Shown: one piece after another, positions 38,714 through 46,412 of the stretch
How the letters are laid out: each line of letters starts with the position of its first letter
Position numbering within the stretch: the stretch's first letter is position 1
Assembly: GCF_011603255.1 (NCBI RefSeq)
Contig: NZ_JAANCM010000004.1
Coordinates: forward strand, 310,001-374,000
DNA from: Ferranicluibacter rubi
GTDB lineage: Bacteria; Pseudomonadota; Alphaproteobacteria; Rhizobiales; Rhizobiaceae
Length of the DNA stretch: 64,000 nucleotides
Reading direction: 5' to 3'
Notes under the pieces: model-generated
What the model saw: only the letters and a program-made list of their open reading frames with translations
What the model was told of the DNA's origin: nothing
Databases searched by the model: none
Position numbers and translations under genes: made by a program

Positions 38714-39856
38714 ATGGCCCTTGAGCAGATCTTCACCAATGCCAGCATTGTCCTGCCGGATGAAATCGTAAAAGGCTCCGTCCTCGTACGCGACGGAGAG
38801 ATTGCCGATATCTCGACCGGCGCGCTTCACAGCGGCGAGGACTTCGAGGGCGATTACCTCATTCCGGGCCTCGTGGAGCTGCACACCGACCATCTGGAAA
38901 CGCATTATTCCCCACGCCCCGGCCTGCGCTGGATGAAGATGGCGGCGATCCAGGCGCATGACGCGCAGATCGTAACCTCCGGCATCACCACGGTCTTCGA
39001 TTGTCTGCGCATGGGCTCTGCAGAGGGCGACGACGGCTTTGCCACGGGCGAAATGCGCGCCATGGCCGATGCGCTGGCCGAGGCCGAGCGGGAGAACCGC
39101 CTGCGTGCCGACCACCGCATCCACCTGCGCTGCGAGGTCTCGACCGACAACGTGCTCGATCAGTTCGACGCCTTCCGCGACGATCCGAAGGTCGGCCTCG
39201 TCTCGCTCATGGACCACGCGCCGGGCCAGCGCCAGTTCCAGACGATGGATCAGTACATCCTCTACTACAAGATCAAGCGCGGCCTCTCGGACGAGGCCTT
39301 CGCGATCTATGTCGAGAAGCAGCTGGCGCTGTCGGAGCGCAATTCCGCCCGCCACCGGATCGCGCTCGCCGACATCTGCGCTGCCCGCGGCATCCCGATC
39401 GCGAGCCACGACGATGCGACGGCGGCTCACGTGACGGAATCGATAGACCTCGGCGTCAAGCTGGCGGAATTCCCGACCAGTCTGGAGGCCGCCGATCTCT
39501 CCCACGAGGCCGGCCTCAGCGTGCTGATGGGCGCGCCGAACGTCGTGCGCGGCGGCTCGCACTCCGGCAACATCGCTGCGCGGGATCTCGCCGAGCGCGG
39601 CGTGCTCGACGTGCTCTCTTCCGACTACGTGCCCTTCAGCCTTATCCACGCCCCCTTCCTGCTCGCCGATGCGATCGAGGGCTTCGGCCTGGAAAGAGCG
39701 ATCGCGCTCGTCAGCGACAATCCGGCCCGCACGGTCGGTCTCGACGACCGAGGACGGATTGCGATCGGCCGCCGTGCCGACCTCGTGCGTGTCGAGCGGC
39801 CGAGCGGCGTGCCGATCGTCCGCTCCGTCTGGCGCAACGGGCGGCGTGTCGCATGA
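38714..39856 (+). CDS. phnM: Alpha-D-ribose 1-methylphosphonate 5-triphosphate diphosphatase PhnM
   Basis: 380-aa amidohydrolase-fold enzyme that removes pyrophosphate from the ribose-triphosphate intermediate of the C-P lyase pathway. The metal site begins in GLVELHTDHLETH at about residues 53-65; SHDDATAAHV and the late LSSDYVPFSL carry further ligands. A ribosome site AGGAG precedes the ATG, next to the DUF1045 stop. The stop overlaps phnN as ATGA. Confidence 0.94.
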   Translation: MALEQIFTNASIVLPDEIVKGSVLVRDGEIADISTGALHSGEDFEGDYLIPGLVELHTDHLETHYSPRPGLRWMKMAAIQAHDAQIVTSGITTVFDCLRMGSAEGDDGFATGEMRAMADALAEAERENRLRADHRIHLRCEVSTDNVLDQFDAFRDDPKVGLVSLMDHAPGQRQFQTMDQYILYYKIKRGLSDEAFAIYVEKQLALSERNSARHRIALADICAARGIPIASHDDATAAHVTESIDLGVKLAEFPTSLEAADLSHEAGLSVLMGAPNVVRGGSHSGNIAARDLAERGVLDVLSSDYVPFSLIHAPFLLADAIEGFGLERAIALVSDNPARTVGLDDRGRIAIGRRADLVRVERPSGVPIVRSVWRNGRRVA

Positions 39857-40443
39857 CCCCGGATCACCCGACGGGCGGCACCGGTGCCATGATCGTCGTC
39901 GTCGGCCCCAGCGGCGCCGGCAAGGACAGCGTCATCGACTATGCCATGGCCCGGCTGAAGGCCCGATCGGCCGAGGTCGAGCTCGTCCGTCGCGTGATCA
40001 CCCGCGCGCAGGATGCCGGCGGAGAGGATCACGAAGCGATCTCGCCCGAGGATTTCCGCGCCCGTGCCGAGCAGGGCGCCTTCGCCGTGCATTGGGAGGC
40101 CCACGGCCTTCATTACGGCATCCCCGTCGCGTGCCACGCCAAGCTCGAGGAGGGACGCACCCTGGTTGCCAATGGCAGCCGCGCCGTGCTCGACAGTTTT
40201 CGAGACGCGTTTCCGCGCGTGGCAGTCGTCAATATCGTAGCGTCGCCCGAGGTCATCGCGGCCCGGCTGATCGCTCGCGCCCGGGAAAGCGAAGCCGAGA
40301 TCCGCCGGCGTCTCGCCCGCCAGGTGCCGGATATCGATGGGGACCCGCACCTGACCACCATCGACAATAGCGGCCCGCTGGAAGAGGCCGGCGAGCGCTT
40401 CGCAGCCTTCGTGCTGTCGCTGGCGAAAGCCGAAGCGAGTTAG
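39853..40443 (+). CDS. phnN: Ribose 1,5-bisphosphokinase PhnN
   Basis: 196-aa P-loop kinase that phosphorylates ribose-1,5-bisphosphate to PRPP, the last step that returns C-P lyase ribose to metabolism. The P-loop is GPSGAGKDS at about 18-26; RRVITRAQDAGGEDHEAIS and FAVHWEAHGLHYGIP are guanylate-kinase-like substrate motifs typical of PhnN. It starts in the phnM stop codon and ends before a strong bidirectional hairpin. Confidence 0.93.
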   Translation: MTPDHPTGGTGAMIVVVGPSGAGKDSVIDYAMARLKARSAEVELVRRVITRAQDAGGEDHEAISPEDFRARAEQGAFAVHWEAHGLHYGIPVACHAKLEEGRTLVANGSRAVLDSFRDAFPRVAVVNIVASPEVIAARLIARARESEAEIRRRLARQVPDIDGDPHLTTIDNSGPLEEAGERFAAFVLSLAKAEAS

Positions 40444-40446
40444 TCC

Positions 40447-40481
40447 AAGGAATGAGGGCGGATAACGCGCCCTCATTCCTT
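40447..40481. terminator. Bidirectional terminator between phnN and amaB
   Basis: A perfect 14-bp stem (40447-40460 with 40468-40481) and a 7-base loop lie between convergent genes. Plus-strand tail GTCGTCCTTATT. Confidence 0.8.
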
Positions 40482-40488
40482 GTCGTCC

Positions 40489-42024
40489 TTATTCGATGTC
40501 GAACGAGACGCCCTGCGCCAGCGGCAGCGCCTTGGAATAGTTCACCGTGTTCGTCGCCCGGCGCATATAGGCTTTCCAGGCATCCGAACCGGATTCGCGA
40601 CCGCCGCCGGTTTCCTTCTCGCCACCGAACGCACCCCCGATCTCGGCACCGGACGTACCGATGTTGACGTTGGCGATGCCGCAATCCGAACCGTCGGCCG
40701 ATAGGAACCGCTCGGATTCCTGCAGGTCGCGGGTGAAGATCGATGAGGAGAGGCCGGCGGCCACGGCATTGTGGGCCGCAATCGCCGTGTCGAAGTCGCT
40801 ATATTTCATGACGTAGAGGATCGGCGCGAAGGTTTCCTCCAGCACCGGGCCCGCCTGCTCCGGCATTTCGACCAGCGCGGGCTTGACGTAATAGGCGTCG
40901 GTATGGCCGAGATCGACGCGCTCGCCACCCGTCACGCTGCCGCCATGGGCCTTGGCCTCCTCAAGCGCCTTCTGCATGCCCTCATAGGCCGGGCGATCGA
41001 CCAGCGGGCCGACGAGGGCCGTACTTTCGAGCGGATTGCCGACGGACACGCTGCCATATGCCTTCTTCAGCCGCGGCAGGAGCGCGTCATAGACGCTCTC
41101 ATGGACGAACAGGCGGCGGAGCGTCGTGCAGCGCTGGCCGGCCGTGCCCATGGCGCCGAAGGCGATTGCGCGCAGCGCCATGTCGAGATCTGCAGACGGG
41201 CAGACGATGCCGCCATTATTGCCGCCGAGCTCCAGAATGCCGCGCGCAAAGCGCTTGGCAAGCCGCGGGCCGACATCGCGGCCCATGCGGGTGGAGCCCG
41301 TTGCCGAAACGAGCGGGACCCTGGGATGATCGACCAGAACTTCGCCGATCGTGCGGTCTCCGATCAGCACGAAGGAGAGACCGGACGGTGCGTCATCGCC
41401 GAAGCGCTTGATGGCCTTTTCGAGAACGGCCTGGCAGGCGAGCGCCGTCAGCGGCGTCTTTTCCGAAGGCTTCCAGACCACGGCATTGCCGCAGACGAAG
41501 GCGAGGGCCGCGTTCCAGGCCCAGACGGCGACCGGGAAGTTGAAGGCCGAGATGACGCCGATGACGCCCAGCGGGTGCCAGGTTTCCATCATCCGGTGGC
41601 CGGGGCGCTCGGTCGCGATGGTCAGGCCGTAGAGCTGGCGGGAAAGACCGACGGCGAAATCGCAGATGTCGATCATCTCCTGCACTTCGCCGAGACCTTC
41701 GGACGGGATCTTGCCGGCTTCCAGCGAAACGAGGCGGCCGAGATCGGCCTTGTGCGCGCGCAGCTCCTCGCCGAGCAGACGGACCAGTTCGCCACGTCGC
41801 GGCGCGGGGATCAGGCGCCAGGCCTTGAACGCCTCATGCGCGGCCTCGATGCGGGCAGCGGTCTCGTCGGCCGAAATGGTCTTGAGGCGCGCGATTTCCT
41901 GGCCGGTGACCGGCGAGAAGGACGCCATGTCGCCACCGGTGTAAAGGGACGGATCGACGCCGAGAAGGCCGAGAAGGCGGCCCGTCTCTGCGACGACGTC
42001 GAGCGGCTTGTGAGCGATGTTCAT
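40489..42024 (-). CDS. amaB: L-piperidine-6-carboxylate / 2-aminoadipate semialdehyde dehydrogenase (ALDH7 type)
   Basis: 511-aa aldehyde dehydrogenase of the ALDH7/antiquitin type, which oxidises aminoadipate semialdehyde to 2-aminoadipate in lysine breakdown. Catalytic Glu is in ILELGGNNGG and Cys in GTAGQRCTTLRR, a context typical of ALDH7. The ATG at 42024 has AGGAG eight bases upstream. It is the last gene of hglS-dehydrogenase-amaB, 22 bases after the flavoprotein, which supports lysine catabolism over betaine or other aldehydes. Confidence 0.9.
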   Translation of the reverse strand: MNIAHKPLDVVAETGRLLGLLGVDPSLYTGGDMASFSPVTGQEIARLKTISADETAARIEAAHEAFKAWRLIPAPRRGELVRLLGEELRAHKADLGRLVSLEAGKIPSEGLGEVQEMIDICDFAVGLSRQLYGLTIATERPGHRMMETWHPLGVIGVISAFNFPVAVWAWNAALAFVCGNAVVWKPSEKTPLTALACQAVLEKAIKRFGDDAPSGLSFVLIGDRTIGEVLVDHPRVPLVSATGSTRMGRDVGPRLAKRFARGILELGGNNGGIVCPSADLDMALRAIAFGAMGTAGQRCTTLRRLFVHESVYDALLPRLKKAYGSVSVGNPLESTALVGPLVDRPAYEGMQKALEEAKAHGGSVTGGERVDLGHTDAYYVKPALVEMPEQAGPVLEETFAPILYVMKYSDFDTAIAAHNAVAAGLSSSIFTRDLQESERFLSADGSDCGIANVNIGTSGAEIGGAFGGEKETGGGRESGSDAWKAYMRRATNTVNYSKALPLAQGVSFDIE

Positions 42025-42046
42025 GGGTTCAACTCCTGAAAGGGGA

Positions 42047-43483
42047 TCAGCCAAAGCGGACGGTGCCGAGACCGCCGGGCGAGGTGAGGGTGAGAAGGCC
42101 GCAGGCCATGTCCTTGATCTTCTGCGGCGTATAAAGATCGTAATAATGCTGGTTCTTGCGGCCGATGGCGTGCTCGGCGCTGAAGCTGCCGGCAAAATCC
42201 TCGACGGTCACGGCATAGACCCAGTCGCGCAACGCCGTTTCCAGCGAACCGTCGGCAAGCCCCTCCGCGTCGCGCGGAAAGACGATGTTGAGATGGACGC
42301 CGCCATCGCCGATATGGCCAAAATCGCAGATCCGCCCCTGCGGAAAGCGCTCCGGCATGTCGCGCTTCATCCGCTCGCAGAACGCCATGATGTCGCCGCG
42401 ACGAAACGCGACGTCGAAGGCAATGAGACGGCCGGACTGCTTGACGCCCTCCGACAGGGCATGCCGCAACGCCCACATCTCGTGCGCGGGACCGATGAAG
42501 GCATCGGCCAGCGGCGCAGCCTCTGTCTCGAAGATTTCGGCCAGCACGGATTCGAGCATGTCGCCGAGCGGCTCCTCGCTCTCACGCGCCTGCCACGTCC
42601 GGCTGACCTCGGCGAGGATCACATAGTCCGGGATCTCGCCGTTCTGGAACGGGTTGCGAAGCGACGGCACATGATCGAGCGCCGCGGCAATAGCATTGCG
42701 CGACATGCCCTCAAAGGCCGACAGCGTCGTGCCGAGCCTCTCCTCCATCATCCGCAGCAGCGGCATCACCGCCTCGGGTCCCGCCGGCACCAGATAGGCG
42801 GTGGCGGTCTGCAGCGGCAGGCGCTCCAGGTTGAGCACGCAGCGTGTGACGACGCCGAACGCGCCGGATGTACCGATGAACAGCTGCTTCCAGTCCACGC
42901 CGGTATTGTTCTTGCGCAGCGCCTGCCCGAATTCGAGGATCGTCCCCTCGGCATCGGCCAGCACCACCGTCAGCCCGAGCACGTTGCGCCTGACATCGCC
43001 ATATTTCAGAAACCGGGAGCCGCCGGTGTTGGTGGCGATCATGCCGCCGAGCCGCGGATCGGCCCCGAGATCGATCGGAAAGAACAGGCCGGACGCCTCC
43101 AGCCGCCGGTTGACGTCCGACAGCAGCAAGCCCGCATCGGCCTCCAGCGAGCGGTTATCGGCATCGAGCGCGAAATGCCTGGTCATCCGGTCGAGGCTAA
43201 GCACCACCTGCCCGCCCGCCGCATCAGGCGTCGAGCCGGAGACGAGGCCCGTATTGCCCGACTGCGGTACGACGGCAAGGCCGTGACGCACGCAGTAGGA
43301 GAGGACGGCGGACACCTCCTGCGTGGTCTGCGGCCGCACCACGGCCAGCGCCCGGCCGGCATCATAGCGCGCGCCGGTCTCATAAGCCGCCATGTCACCG
43401 GCGTCGGACACGAAGCCGCGTTCGCCCACTAGCGCCGTCAGCGCCCGCGCATGCTCGTCTACGATGGCAACGCGAACGGTCAC
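42047..43483 (-). CDS. FAD-linked D-2-hydroxyglutarate dehydrogenase-type oxidoreductase
   Basis: 478-aa flavoprotein of the FAD_binding_4 / D-lactate-D-2-hydroxyglutarate dehydrogenase family. FAD-binding motifs are PQSGNTGLVSGS and GADPRLGGMIATNTGG; the C-terminal metal/substrate site is HIGDGGVHLN and FSAEHAIGRKN. Next to hglS, whose product is D-2-hydroxyglutarate, the likely job is oxidation of that acid to 2-oxoglutarate. D-lactate dehydrogenase activity cannot be excluded from sequence. The start overlaps the hglS stop by four bases. Confidence 0.88.
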   Translation of the reverse strand: MTVRVAIVDEHARALTALVGERGFVSDAGDMAAYETGARYDAGRALAVVRPQTTQEVSAVLSYCVRHGLAVVPQSGNTGLVSGSTPDAAGGQVVLSLDRMTRHFALDADNRSLEADAGLLLSDVNRRLEASGLFFPIDLGADPRLGGMIATNTGGSRFLKYGDVRRNVLGLTVVLADAEGTILEFGQALRKNNTGVDWKQLFIGTSGAFGVVTRCVLNLERLPLQTATAYLVPAGPEAVMPLLRMMEERLGTTLSAFEGMSRNAIAAALDHVPSLRNPFQNGEIPDYVILAEVSRTWQARESEEPLGDMLESVLAEIFETEAAPLADAFIGPAHEMWALRHALSEGVKQSGRLIAFDVAFRRGDIMAFCERMKRDMPERFPQGRICDFGHIGDGGVHLNIVFPRDAEGLADGSLETALRDWVYAVTVEDFAGSFSAEHAIGRKNQHYYDLYTPQKIKDMACGLLTLTSPGGLGTVRFG

Positions 43484-44889
43484 TCGGCCGCCTCTGCGCG
43501 CGATGTCGCCTGTCCCGACGTGGCGGACATGCAGGCCGCGATAGAAGCCGCTTCGATCGCGGCATAATGGTCGAATTCGTTCAGCACGGCCTGTCCGAGA
43601 TCGGCCTCGAACTGCTGCTGGCTGGGGCTCGCGGAGAAATCCTGCGCGGCGGCATTGCCGAGGTTCGACTGGAAGATGCCGGCGGCACTGACGGGAAGGA
43701 AATCCTCGTAGACGATCGGGTCGAACCGCACGAGCCCGTCACGCAACAGCGTCTCAAGGTCGCCCGACATCTCGGCACCGCGGCCGGCATCCGTCAGGCT
43801 GTAGGTGAAATAGCCAAGCCCCTGCGCGCGAATACCGTCCCAGCTGTCCGGAAACGCCTCGAAGGCATCCGCCAGCGCCTGCTCGTAGGCTGCGGCATTG
43901 GAGCCATCCGCGGCCGGACGGACATGTTTGCGCGACTGATCGAGCAACGCATCGTAAAGCGCCCGCCCCTTCGGCGTCAGGGCAATGCCGCGCTGCTCGA
44001 TCTCGCCGAAGCGGGCCGTGTGCGAACCGGTAACCCAGTTGCCGTTCTCGTCCTTGAACGAAACCGGCTCGTCCAGCGCCTTGAACGAGGTCTGGCGCAG
44101 GAGGATCGGGCAGGCCCGCGTCGGCGGACCTTCGATGACGGCCTTCGGGGCAATGCCCTTTTCCGGCATGCGGGCCTGCACTGCGTCGATATCGAGTGTG
44201 CGCGGCGTCAGGTGGTTGATGTGCGGACCCTTGAAGGAAACGACGTCGGCCATCAGGCGATGCGCATCGTGCAGCCGCTTGTAGAGGCCCGCATCCACGA
44301 TGGCCTTGTCGTGCCAGCGGAACGTCTCCAGCACCGCCTCGACAAAGGCATCAGCGTCCTCGGCATTCAGCCCACCCTCGGCCTCCGCCTTCTCGGTGAG
44401 CGCTACGGCACCAGGCGTGAAGATCGCGCGCGTCGAAAGCACGCGTTCGGCTTCTGCCCGCAACTCGGCATCGTCGATCAGGTCTAGACGCAGCAGCGAG
44501 GTGAAGACACGGAAGGGGTTGCGGCTGAGGGCTGCCGCACCGACCGGACGAAACGCCGTGGAGTGGACCGGAACGCCCGCCGTGCTGAGGTCGTAATAGC
44601 CGACCGGAAACATGCCCATGACCGCAAAGACGCGGCGCATCATCGACAATTCCGCAGGCGTGCCGAGCCGGATGGCGCCATGCCGCTCCTGCGAAATCCG
44701 CTCCAGCGCATCGGTCTCCGTCAACCGCTCGGCAAGAGCGGGCTCTGCGGCGAGCACATGCGCATTCACCTCGGCAACGAGATCCATCAGCGTGCCATAG
44801 GCCGGCACTTCCGCCCGGTACATGGCCGACATGGCGGCAGAAAAGGCGGAACGGATAGCGTCGTTCTGAACGAAGGTCTTCTCGGTCAT
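43480..44889 (-). CDS. hglS: 2-oxoadipate dioxygenase/decarboxylase HglS (DUF1338)
   Basis: 469-aa VOC-fold Fe(II) enzyme of the former DUF1338 family, which converts 2-oxoadipate to D-2-hydroxyglutarate with O2 in Pseudomonas putida lysine catabolism. The key residues recalled for the P. putida enzyme line up: His70 and Arg74 in RHGAIRLG, His226 in GPHINHLTPR, and Glu296 in FGEIEQRG as the third metal ligand. First gene of the three-gene operon, divergent from lysR, with a LysR-type operator between them. Confidence 0.92.
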   Translation of the reverse strand: MTEKTFVQNDAIRSAFSAAMSAMYRAEVPAYGTLMDLVAEVNAHVLAAEPALAERLTETDALERISQERHGAIRLGTPAELSMMRRVFAVMGMFPVGYYDLSTAGVPVHSTAFRPVGAAALSRNPFRVFTSLLRLDLIDDAELRAEAERVLSTRAIFTPGAVALTEKAEAEGGLNAEDADAFVEAVLETFRWHDKAIVDAGLYKRLHDAHRLMADVVSFKGPHINHLTPRTLDIDAVQARMPEKGIAPKAVIEGPPTRACPILLRQTSFKALDEPVSFKDENGNWVTGSHTARFGEIEQRGIALTPKGRALYDALLDQSRKHVRPAADGSNAAAYEQALADAFEAFPDSWDGIRAQGLGYFTYSLTDAGRGAEMSGDLETLLRDGLVRFDPIVYEDFLPVSAAGIFQSNLGNAAAQDFSASPSQQQFEADLGQAVLNEFDHYAAIEAASIAACMSATSGQATSRAEAAE

Positions 44890-44936
44890 GGCGGCTTGCC
44901 TCGCGATATGGCGTCACGATAGGATGTGGCGCGCTG

Positions 44937-44957
44937 ATCATTCTGGTTTCGTATGAT
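44937..44957. promoter_or_regulatory. LysR-type operator between hglS and lysR
   Basis: ATCAT-N11-ATGAT is a perfect 5-bp palindrome with the T-N11-A core of LysR-regulator sites. It is 48 bases upstream of hglS and 59 bases before the lysR start. Confidence 0.7.
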
Positions 44958-45015
44958 ACTACCCCGAAATGCGCTTTGATTGCGACGGTTTTGACTATGA
45001 TCATGCGGGGGCGGA

Positions 45016-45909
45016 ATGAAGTTGAGCCGAAGATTGGTGCCCGACATCGCCACGCTGCAGGCGTTCGAATGCGCCGCGCGGCATGGCAGCTTCACGCAGG
45101 CCGCAGCGGAATTAAGCCTCACCCAGAGCGCCGTCAGCCGCCAGATCAAGGACCTTGAAGGCCAGCTCGGCGTGCTCCTCTTCGAACGCATCCGCCAGCG
45201 CGTCATCCTGTCGGATGCGGGGCAGAAGTTCCTGCCCGAAGTGCGCCGCCTGCTCCGCCAGTCGGAGGAGCTGATGGTGCGGGCCATGGGCGCTGCCCGC
45301 TCCGACAATGCGCTGTCGATCGCGACGCTGCCAACCTTCGGCAGCCGGTGGCTGACGCCGCGCCTGTCCGATTTTCTCCGCCTTCACCCCGATACCATTC
45401 TCAACATCGCCGCCCGGTCGCAGCCGTTCGATTTCGGCGAAGAGAATTTCGACGTGGCGATCCACTACGGCCAGCCTGTCTGGGCGCATGCGATCTGCGA
45501 CTATCTCTGCAGCGAGGTCATCGTGCCCGTGGCCAGTGCAGCCCTTTTGGCGCGCCACCCTGCCCCCGAACCGACCGACCTCGACGGCGCTGCGCTGCTG
45601 CACCTCGCAACCCGGCCGAAAATGTGGGCGGAGTGGTTCGAGGCGAACGGCACGACGGCCGGCAGCGCCTATCGCGGCAGCCGGTTCGACCAGTTCGCCA
45701 TGGTGATCGAGGCGGCAATCGCCGGCCTCGGCTTTGCGCTCCTGCCGCGCTATCTCATCGAGCACGAGCTTGAAATCGGCCGCCTCGTCGTGGTGTTCGA
45801 CCGGCCGATGAAGACCGAAAACAGCTATTACCTCGTGGTGCCCGAGGGAAAGATGGAGAACCGGGCAGGCCTTGCCTTCCGGGACTGGATCATGGGTCAG
45901 GTGACATGA
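45016..45909 (+). CDS. LysR-family regulator (GcvA-like), probable regulator of the hglS operon
   Basis: 297-aa LysR-type regulator: N-terminal winged HTH (FECAARHGSFTQAAAELSLTQ, about residues 14-34, then SAVSRQIKDLE) and a C-terminal ligand-binding domain (about 95-297) of the GcvA type. It is divergently transcribed from hglS with 126 bases between the starts and an operator in between, the usual layout for a LysR protein and its target. The inducer would be a lysine or aminoadipate intermediate, by inference. Confidence 0.92.
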   Translation: MKLSRRLVPDIATLQAFECAARHGSFTQAAAELSLTQSAVSRQIKDLEGQLGVLLFERIRQRVILSDAGQKFLPEVRRLLRQSEELMVRAMGAARSDNALSIATLPTFGSRWLTPRLSDFLRLHPDTILNIAARSQPFDFGEENFDVAIHYGQPVWAHAICDYLCSEVIVPVASAALLARHPAPEPTDLDGAALLHLATRPKMWAEWFEANGTTAGSAYRGSRFDQFAMVIEAAIAGLGFALLPRYLIEHELEIGRLVVVFDRPMKTENSYYLVVPEGKMENRAGLAFRDWIMGQVT

Positions 45910-46412
45910 CGACAGAGCTTGAGACCTTCACATTCAAGACACAACTTACGGAACAAAAGGCCGCACGCTGCGTTTCCATGGGGAGAGAAATGCCATGCTT
46001 TCGCTTTAAGCCCGGGAGGTGGCGGCCATCGAATGTCATCCGAAAAGACCTGTGACGACGCTCTGTCCTCCCGCGCTCCACACTCTGTGGCCGGCTGCGC
46101 CGAAGCTGCGCTTTGCCTTGCAAGCGCACCGGCATCCCGCTAGAAAACAAAGCCTTTATTTCAGATACCTCACATCCGATCGGCAATCGCGCCTGTCGGC
46201 GATCGAGAGGGCGCTTTTCCGCACCCTCTCACGGATCGGCTGCCGCGATGCCGGCGGGGTCCCGAAGCCGGGTTTTCCCGGTCGCGGTCCACTGCAAACG
46301 ATGCCGGCGCCGTGAAAGCGCCCGATTGAGAGGCCACGCCTCACGCCGACCGACTGCGCCTCGTGCAGTCGCCTTACCTCTTAACTCAACGGTTGGATCC
46401 AGAACCCGCTCC
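45910..46412. other. 503-base region before ndvB
   Basis: No convincing gene. The ndvB frame stays open upstream from 46113, but the peptide there is unlike the family. A small hairpin CCGGG-TTTT-CCCGG (46268-46281) would be in a long 5' leader. No terminator for lysR and no clear promoter were identified. Confidence 0.4.

Noticed and set aside
40771-43432. Two long plus-strand frames opposite amaB and the flavoprotein gene
   Set aside because: Both mirror coding frames on the minus strand that carry complete catalytic motifs.
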